Positions 6,093-9,897 of a stretch of 9,897 nucleotides of DNA are shown here, piece by piece. The notes beneath the pieces were generated by a model that did no database searches, was not told the DNA's origin, and worked only from the letters and a program-made list of their open reading frames with translations. The translations under genes and the position numbers were made by a program. Each line of letters begins with the position of its first letter. The first letter of the stretch is position 1. This DNA is from CAZILN01 sp964540005 (lineage in GTDB: Bacteria; Bacteroidota; Bacteroidia; Bacteroidales; SM23-62): the NCBI GenBank assembly GCA_964540005.1, contig CAZILN010000315.1, positions 1 through 9,897 of the forward strand, in the 5' to 3' direction.

Positions 6093-7397
6093 ATGAAACG
6101 AAATGTAAACCTATCCCGCAGAACTTTTTTACGCAATACAGCTCTCACCACAGGTTCTATTGTGATTGTTCCCAGTATTATCCTGGGAGGCAAGGGCTGT
6201 ACTCCTCCAAGTGATAAAATTAACCTTGGTTTTATCGGAACCGGCAAACTGGTCCGGAGTGAATTGTTTAAAAGATTCGGGGACGTGCCGGAGGTACAGA
6301 TCACAGCCGGCTGTGATGTCGACAGTGAGAAACTGGCTAACTTCAAACAAATGGTGGGAACCTATTACAGGGAGGAAAGAGAGATGCCTGACTTTAAGGA
6401 CATAAAAACCTACGAACTGTATGAGGAATTGCTGGCCGATGAATCAATAGATGCAGTGGTGGTGGCAACCCCCGACCACTGGCATGCCATTATATCCATT
6501 GCTGCCATGAAGGCGGGAAAAGATGTCTACTGTGAGAAACCGCTGTCACATAAGATAGCTGAAGGGCGCGCTATGGTAAATGCTGCCAGACAATACGACC
6601 GGGTGGTTCAGACCGGGAGCATGCAGCGCTCATGGGAAGATTTCCGCCATGCCTGTGAACTGGTGCAGAACGGTTATGTTGGCGAGATCAGTAAAGTACT
6701 GGTCAATGTGGGCGATCCGGGCATTCTTTGTGATCTGCCCGGTGAAGAAGCGCCCGGTTACCTGAATTGGGATCGCTGGGTGGGACCCGCACAGATGCGA
6801 GAATATTCTCCGGTTCTTGCTCCGCCGATCGCTGATCAGGGATGGCCGCTGTGGAGAAACTATCTTGAATTTGGCGGTGGAGGAGTCACTGACTGGGGTG
6901 CCCATATGTTCGATATTGCCCAGTGGGGACTGGGCATGGATGATACCGGTCCTGTAAGCCTGACGCCTCCTGAAGATCCCGCAGCAACCAGGGGCATGAA
7001 GTATGTCTACAAGAACGGAATTGAAATGGCACATGAAGATTTTGGACGCGGATGGGGAGTCCGGTTTATCGGATCAGAGGGAAGTCTTGATATCAGCAGG
7101 GAATATCTTGATTCCACGCCGGAGAATATTGCCACGGCTCAGATCAAAGAAGGTGAAAAACGAGTACAATACAGTGAAAACCACTATGCTGACTGGATCA
7201 CAGCAATACGCAACAGGACCAGGCCGGTTGCTGATGTTGAAATAGGACACCATTCGGCTACAGTTTGTAATATCACCAATATTGCTTACCGGCTCCAGAG
7301 GCCGCTTACCTGGGATCCTTCAGAAGAAAAATTCCTTGATGACCCCCAGGCCAATGATCTATGCACAAAGGTCTACAGGAAACCCTATATTCTGTAA
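6093..7397 (+). CDS. Tat-exported Gfo/Idh/MocA-family oxidoreductase
   Basis: A protein of 434 residues. The N-terminus carries a twin-arginine signal, SRRTFLRN at 8-15, followed by a hydrophobic stretch to about residue 32, so it is expected to be exported folded, with cofactor bound, to the periplasm. The mature part begins near the conserved PSDKINLGFIGTG (39-51), a Rossmann NAD(P)-binding strand-loop with Gly46, Gly49 and Gly51. The family signature CEKPLS is at 147-152 (Lys149 probably catalytic), with TPDHWH at 126-131. The C-terminal half has DWGAHMFDIAQWGLG (267-281), typical of the secreted Bacteroidota/Planctomycetota members. Family members act on sugars, inositols and related polyols; this substrate cannot be named. 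Oddity: Cys36 follows the signal, but the residues before it (GGKG) make a poor lipobox. The ATG at 6093 is 29 nt after tRNA-Leu, and the stop is 4 nt before the dCMP deaminase gene. Confidence 0.92.
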   Translation: MKRNVNLSRRTFLRNTALTTGSIVIVPSIILGGKGCTPPSDKINLGFIGTGKLVRSELFKRFGDVPEVQITAGCDVDSEKLANFKQMVGTYYREEREMPDFKDIKTYELYEELLADESIDAVVVATPDHWHAIISIAAMKAGKDVYCEKPLSHKIAEGRAMVNAARQYDRVVQTGSMQRSWEDFRHACELVQNGYVGEISKVLVNVGDPGILCDLPGEEAPGYLNWDRWVGPAQMREYSPVLAPPIADQGWPLWRNYLEFGGGGVTDWGAHMFDIAQWGLGMDDTGPVSLTPPEDPAATRGMKYVYKNGIEMAHEDFGRGWGVRFIGSEGSLDISREYLDSTPENIATAQIKEGEKRVQYSENHYADWITAIRNRTRPVADVEIGHHSATVCNITNIAYRLQRPLTWDPSEEKFLDDPQANDLCTKVYRKPYIL

Positions 7398-7401
7398 TTA
7401 A

Positions 7402-7833
7402 ATGAAAGAGAGTAATTCAGAGAAACAACATCAGTTTGACATCAGGTACCTGCAGATGGCTAAAATTTGGGCCACAAATTCTTATTGCGTCCGCAGGAAG
7501 GTAGGTGCCCTGATAGTTAAAGACAGGATGATTATTTCTGATGGGTTTAACGGGACCCCCTCCGGATTTGAAAATGAGTGTGAAGATGAAAACGATAATA
7601 CCAAACCCTACGTTTTACATGCAGAAGCCAATGCGATAACAAAGGTTGCAAAATCAAACAACAGCAGTGAAGGAGCAACCCTTTATATTACTGCATCCCC
7701 GTGTATGGAATGCGCCAAACTGATCATACAGGCAGGTATTATCCGGGTGGTTTATTCAGATAAATACAGGAACATTGAAGGAATCGACCTGCTGGAACGT
7801 GCCAATATAGAAATCTGTCAAATTGAGGTATAA
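7402..7833 (+). CDS. dCMP deaminase (deoxycytidylate deaminase)
   Basis: A zinc-dependent deaminase of 143 residues that probably converts dCMP to dUMP, the substrate of thymidylate synthase for dTTP formation, in the cytoplasm. The catalytic signature is HAE at 73-75 (zinc ligand His73, proton shuttle Glu75) and PCMEC at 100-104 (zinc ligands Cys101 and Cys104). GFNGTPSG at 48-55 is the loop characteristic of dCMP deaminases rather than free cytidine or guanine deaminases. RRKVGALIVKD (31-41) and AGIIRVVYSDKY (111-122) also fit. The length matches Bacteroidota homologues. Other members of the cytidine/deoxycytidylate deaminase fold are possible, but the NGTPSG motif favours dCMP. The gene lies 4 nt after the oxidoreductase stop and 4 nt before the S41 peptidase start, consistent with one transcript. 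Its ATG at 7402 is the first in frame after the upstream stop. The comEB/dcd-type names are used variably, so no symbol is given. Confidence 0.92.
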   Translation: MKESNSEKQHQFDIRYLQMAKIWATNSYCVRRKVGALIVKDRMIISDGFNGTPSGFENECEDENDNTKPYVLHAEANAITKVAKSNNSSEGATLYITASPCMECAKLIIQAGIIRVVYSDKYRNIEGIDLLERANIEICQIEV

Positions 7834-7837
7834 GGAA

Positions 7838-9457
7838 ATGGAATCAGGAAACAAGAGAATAAATATCATTTTACCGCTGCTTCTCGCCGTTTTTCTTGTT
7901 GGCGGGATGCTGATCGGGAACCGGCTAAGCAGAATCACCAACCAGGAACGGTTCCAGGTATATCCCCGGTCAGATAAAATTTCAGGGATCATAGACTATA
8001 TCGAGAACGAATATGTTGATTCCATATCACGCAGTGACATGGTTGAGAAAACCATTCCTGAAATACTAAAATTCCTGGATCCCCATTCGGTATATATCCC
8101 GGCACAGGACCTGCCGGAGTATAACGAACCCCTCGAAGGTAATTTCAGTGGCATAGGGGTACAGTTTAACATGCAGGACGATACGGTCGCCATTGTCAAC
8201 ACCATACCTAACGGTCCATCAGAAAAGGTTGGAATACTGGCTGGTGACAGGATCATCATGGTTGATGATTCGCTGGTTGCAGGGGTCAGCATGATCAACA
8301 CGGATATAGTCAAGATGCTGAAAGGGAAAAGCGGGACCAAGGTCAGGGTAACCATAATCCGGAGAAGGGTTTCAGAACCACTTGAATTTGAGATTACCCG
8401 TGACAATATACCTCTGTACAGCGTGGACGTAGCGTATATGATAACAGATGAAATCGGGTACATCAAGATCAGCAAATTCTCCAGGACTACTTACGAGGAA
8501 TTCGTTGAATCGGCAGAAGAACTGAACGATCAGGGGATGAAAAAGCTCATCCTCGACCTCAGGAACAACGGTGGAGGATACATGGATGCCGCTACCAAGA
8601 TAGCCGACCAGTTTCTTGAAAAGGACAAACTGATAGTATATACCGAAGGCTGGTCACAGCCAAGGAAGGAGATCCGGGCTACATCCCGGGGTGAGCTGAT
8701 CAACACAGAGGTAATAGTACTCATTGATGAGTGGTCAGCCTCTGCCAGCGAGATATTGGCCGGTGCACTGCAGGATAATGACCGCGGGCTCATCCTGGGC
8801 CGCAGGTCTTTCGGGAAGGGACTGGTTCAGCAGCAAACCATGTTCAATGACGGGTCTGCCCTGCGGCTGACCATCGCCCGGTACTATACACCTACAGGAC
8901 GTTGCATTCAGAAACCCTATGAGAACGGCCTGGAGGATTACTACCATGATCTGCAAGCACGCTACGAAAGAGGAGAATTTATTTATGCAGACAGTATTGA
9001 ATTTGCCGACTCACTCAAGTATACAACACCCGGCGGTAAAATTGTATACGGCGGAGGGGGTATCATGCCGGATATTTTTATTCCCTGGGATACTGTTGGC
9101 ATTTCAGACTATCTTTCAAGGGTCAACAGCCGCGGATTAATATATCGTTTTGCTTTCAGGTTTACGGATAATAACCGTTCAAAATTAAACCAGTATACTA
9201 ACTATCAGGATATCAGTGATTATCTGGACAAACAAAACCTGTTAAAGGATTTTGTAAAGTTTGCCGAAGAGAATGGCGTAAAACCGGATACAGAGGATAT
9301 TATTCTGTCGGAACGTATCATTGTAACCCAGATGAAGGCTTATATTGCCAGGAATATCATTGATAACCCCGGATTCTACCCTATCTTACACAGTATTGAC
9401 AAGACCCTGCTGAAAGGTGTGGAGATCCTGTCCTCAGAAGAACTGGCATCCAAATAG
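7838..9457 (+). CDS. S41-family carboxyl-terminal processing peptidase (CtpA/Prc-like)
   Basis: A protein of 539 residues. A single membrane segment or uncleaved signal (about residues 8-28) should anchor it with the protease in the periplasm. Residues about 50-100 are a conserved N-terminal helical part (DPHSVYIP at 81-88). A PDZ domain covers about 103-190, with GIGVQF (105-110) and GDRI (136-139). The S41 protease core runs from about 195 to 360 with LDLRNNGGG (239-247), the nucleophile Ser302 in SASASE and Lys327 in FGKG. Their 25-residue spacing equals that of the Ser-Lys dyad of Prc and the D1 processing protease. About 170 residues follow the core, usual for Bacteroidota CTPs. Such enzymes trim or degrade proteins at their C-termini in the envelope; targets here are unknown. 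The frame is open from a TTG at 7823 inside the deaminase gene, but ATG 7838, preceded by AAGGA, is preferred. It is probably the last gene of the cluster. Confidence 0.93.
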   Translation: MESGNKRINIILPLLLAVFLVGGMLIGNRLSRITNQERFQVYPRSDKISGIIDYIENEYVDSISRSDMVEKTIPEILKFLDPHSVYIPAQDLPEYNEPLEGNFSGIGVQFNMQDDTVAIVNTIPNGPSEKVGILAGDRIIMVDDSLVAGVSMINTDIVKMLKGKSGTKVRVTIIRRRVSEPLEFEITRDNIPLYSVDVAYMITDEIGYIKISKFSRTTYEEFVESAEELNDQGMKKLILDLRNNGGGYMDAATKIADQFLEKDKLIVYTEGWSQPRKEIRATSRGELINTEVIVLIDEWSASASEILAGALQDNDRGLILGRRSFGKGLVQQQTMFNDGSALRLTIARYYTPTGRCIQKPYENGLEDYYHDLQARYERGEFIYADSIEFADSLKYTTPGGKIVYGGGGIMPDIFIPWDTVGISDYLSRVNSRGLIYRFAFRFTDNNRSKLNQYTNYQDISDYLDKQNLLKDFVKFAEENGVKPDTEDIILSERIIVTQMKAYIARNIIDNPGFYPILHSIDKTLLKGVEILSSEELASK

Positions 9458-9550
9458 GTCTGTATCCTTTCAAACTGGTCCCCTTTTAAGCAGGACCCGG
9501 GTGTATACTACCTGGACAATTGCCCTGCCCCTATAAGCCAGAACCCGCTT

Positions 9551-9567
9551 TTAACATACTTTAACAT
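9551..9567 (+). repeat. Direct repeat TTAACAT, 10-bp period
   Basis: TTAACAT occurs at 9551-9557 and again at 9561-9567, separated by ACT, so the copies are exactly 10 bp apart, about one helical turn. They lie 88-104 nt upstream of the Spy-like start codon, a plausible place for a regulator or alternative sigma factor to bind. Binding is inferred from the spacing only. Confidence 0.4.
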
Positions 9568-9600
9568 TTTATTGCACTCGCATTATTAAACCTTTTCATG

Positions 9601-9622
9601 TCTGGTACATCTAAAAACCAGA
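9601..9622 (+). repeat. Inverted repeat TCTGGT/ACCAGA upstream of the Spy-like gene
   Basis: TCTGGT (9601-9606) and ACCAGA (9617-9622) form a perfect 6-bp inverted repeat around a 10-nt spacer, 32 nt before the start codon. It could be an operator or a small hairpin in the leader. Six pairs can occur by chance in a region of this size. Confidence 0.3.
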
Positions 9623-9654
9623 TGCGAATAAGAAATACAATAAAATTTACATGA

Positions 9655-9897
9655 ATGAAAAAACTAAATAATTATCTCATCGTTTTTACAGTCACAAGCC
9701 TCCTGTTTGGTTTAATACAGGTAACAAGCGCACAGCCGGGATACGGCAAGGGCTTAAACAAAGATGGATTTCAGGGAAGGGGATATGGTCCCCAGGTGGC
9801 TGCGCGCCATATGTGGATACCCGAACTGACCGAAGAACAGCAGGAACAGATCAGGGAATTGCGTACAGCCCACCTGAAAGATGTTCAGCCGCTGAAG
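9655..9897 (+). CDS. Spy/CpxP-like periplasmic LTxxQ protein (3' end cut)
   Basis: I translated 81 codons from the ATG at 9655; the frame is open to the last base, so the gene continues beyond the window. Residues 1-26 form a Sec signal peptide: MKK start, a hydrophobic core at about 7-21, and VTSA before QPG as the likely cleavage site. A short Gly-rich stretch (about 29-46) follows, then WIPELTEEQQEQIRELR (53-69), which carries the LTxxQ motif and the following amphipathic helix of the Spy/CpxP/ZraP group. Family knowledge: these small periplasmic proteins act as ATP-independent chaperones or stress and metal sensors, often controlled by envelope-stress systems. An ATG at 9651 is ruled out because it reaches a stop after six codons. 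With only the N-terminal third or half visible, the exact subgroup is uncertain. Confidence 0.75.
   Translation, partial: MKKLNNYLIVFTVTSLLFGLIQVTSAQPGYGKGLNKDGFQGRGYGPQVAARHMWIPELTEEQQEQIRELRTAHLKDVQPLK

Larger units (their letters stand above)
9458..9654. other. Intergenic region before the Spy-like gene, with repeats
   Basis: A 197-nt gap. Its first part contains short possible stems (GGTCC 9477-9481 with GGACC 9493-9497; CGGGT 9498-9502 with ACCCG 9543-9547) but no stem followed by a T-tract, so no convincing terminator for the peptidase gene. Its second part holds the direct and inverted repeats listed separately. No exact TAnnTTTG box is visible on the plus strand. Confidence 0.5.

Noticed and set aside
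5980..6093. tRNA 3' end as an attachment site of an integrated element
   Set aside because: No integrase gene, no second copy of the tRNA 3' end in the window, and the downstream genes are not mobile-element genes.
7996..8475. A 159-codon minus-strand open frame
   Set aside because: It is antisense to the PDZ-containing part of the S41 peptidase gene and is best explained as a shadow of that coding sequence.
9477..9547. Possible terminator stems after the S41 peptidase gene (GGTCC/GGACC and CGGGT/ACCCG with nested CTGG/CCAG)
   Set aside because: Short arms, large or asymmetric loops, and at best a four-T stretch afterwards; not enough to call a terminator.

Overview
The window looks like an ordinary chromosomal segment of a Bacteroidota bacterium, most likely an environmental member of the Bacteroidales. 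The grounds are promoter-like TAnnTTTG boxes, weak or missing Shine-Dalgarno sequences, moderate GC content, and the kinds of protein families present (an OmpA-type coiled-coil lipoprotein, a Tat-exported Gfo/Idh/MocA oxidoreductase, a Bacteroidota-type dCMP deaminase and S41 peptidase). The assignment rests on motif recognition; no database search was possible.

Layout. From the left edge to about 2007, two minus-strand genes lie head to tail: an OmpA-family lipoprotein (994-2007) and, 27 nt downstream, a radical SAM/SPASM protein (1-966) whose C-terminus is cut by the window edge. A divergent intergenic region (2008-2183) separates them from plus-strand dxs (2184-4118), the first enzyme of the MEP isoprenoid pathway. 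dxs converges on a minus-strand ALDH7 (antiquitin-type) aldehyde dehydrogenase (4198-5763). A 216-nt gap leads to a plus-strand tRNA-Leu(CAA) gene (5980-6063). Only 29 nt further on a tight plus-strand cluster begins: Tat-exported Gfo/Idh/MocA oxidoreductase (6093-7397), dCMP deaminase (7402-7833) and S41 carboxyl-terminal processing peptidase (7838-9457), each separated by 4 nt. After a 197-nt intergenic region with short direct and inverted repeats comes the 5' part of a small secreted Spy/CpxP-like LTxxQ protein (9655 to the right edge).

How the genes fit together. There is no single pathway. Several products belong to the envelope: the OmpA lipoprotein, CtpA-like protease, Spy-like chaperone and exported oxidoreductase. 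Dxs and the deaminase are housekeeping enzymes for isoprenoid and dTTP precursors. The 4-nt spacing suggests that the oxidoreductase, deaminase and protease share a transcript, possibly one that begins upstream of the tRNA.

I found no CRISPR array, mobile element, phage gene, defence island or rRNA, and nothing that convincingly amounts to an undescribed system. The most interesting points are modest: the tRNA-mRNA arrangement, the functionally mixed operon, and the repeats upstream of the Spy-like gene.
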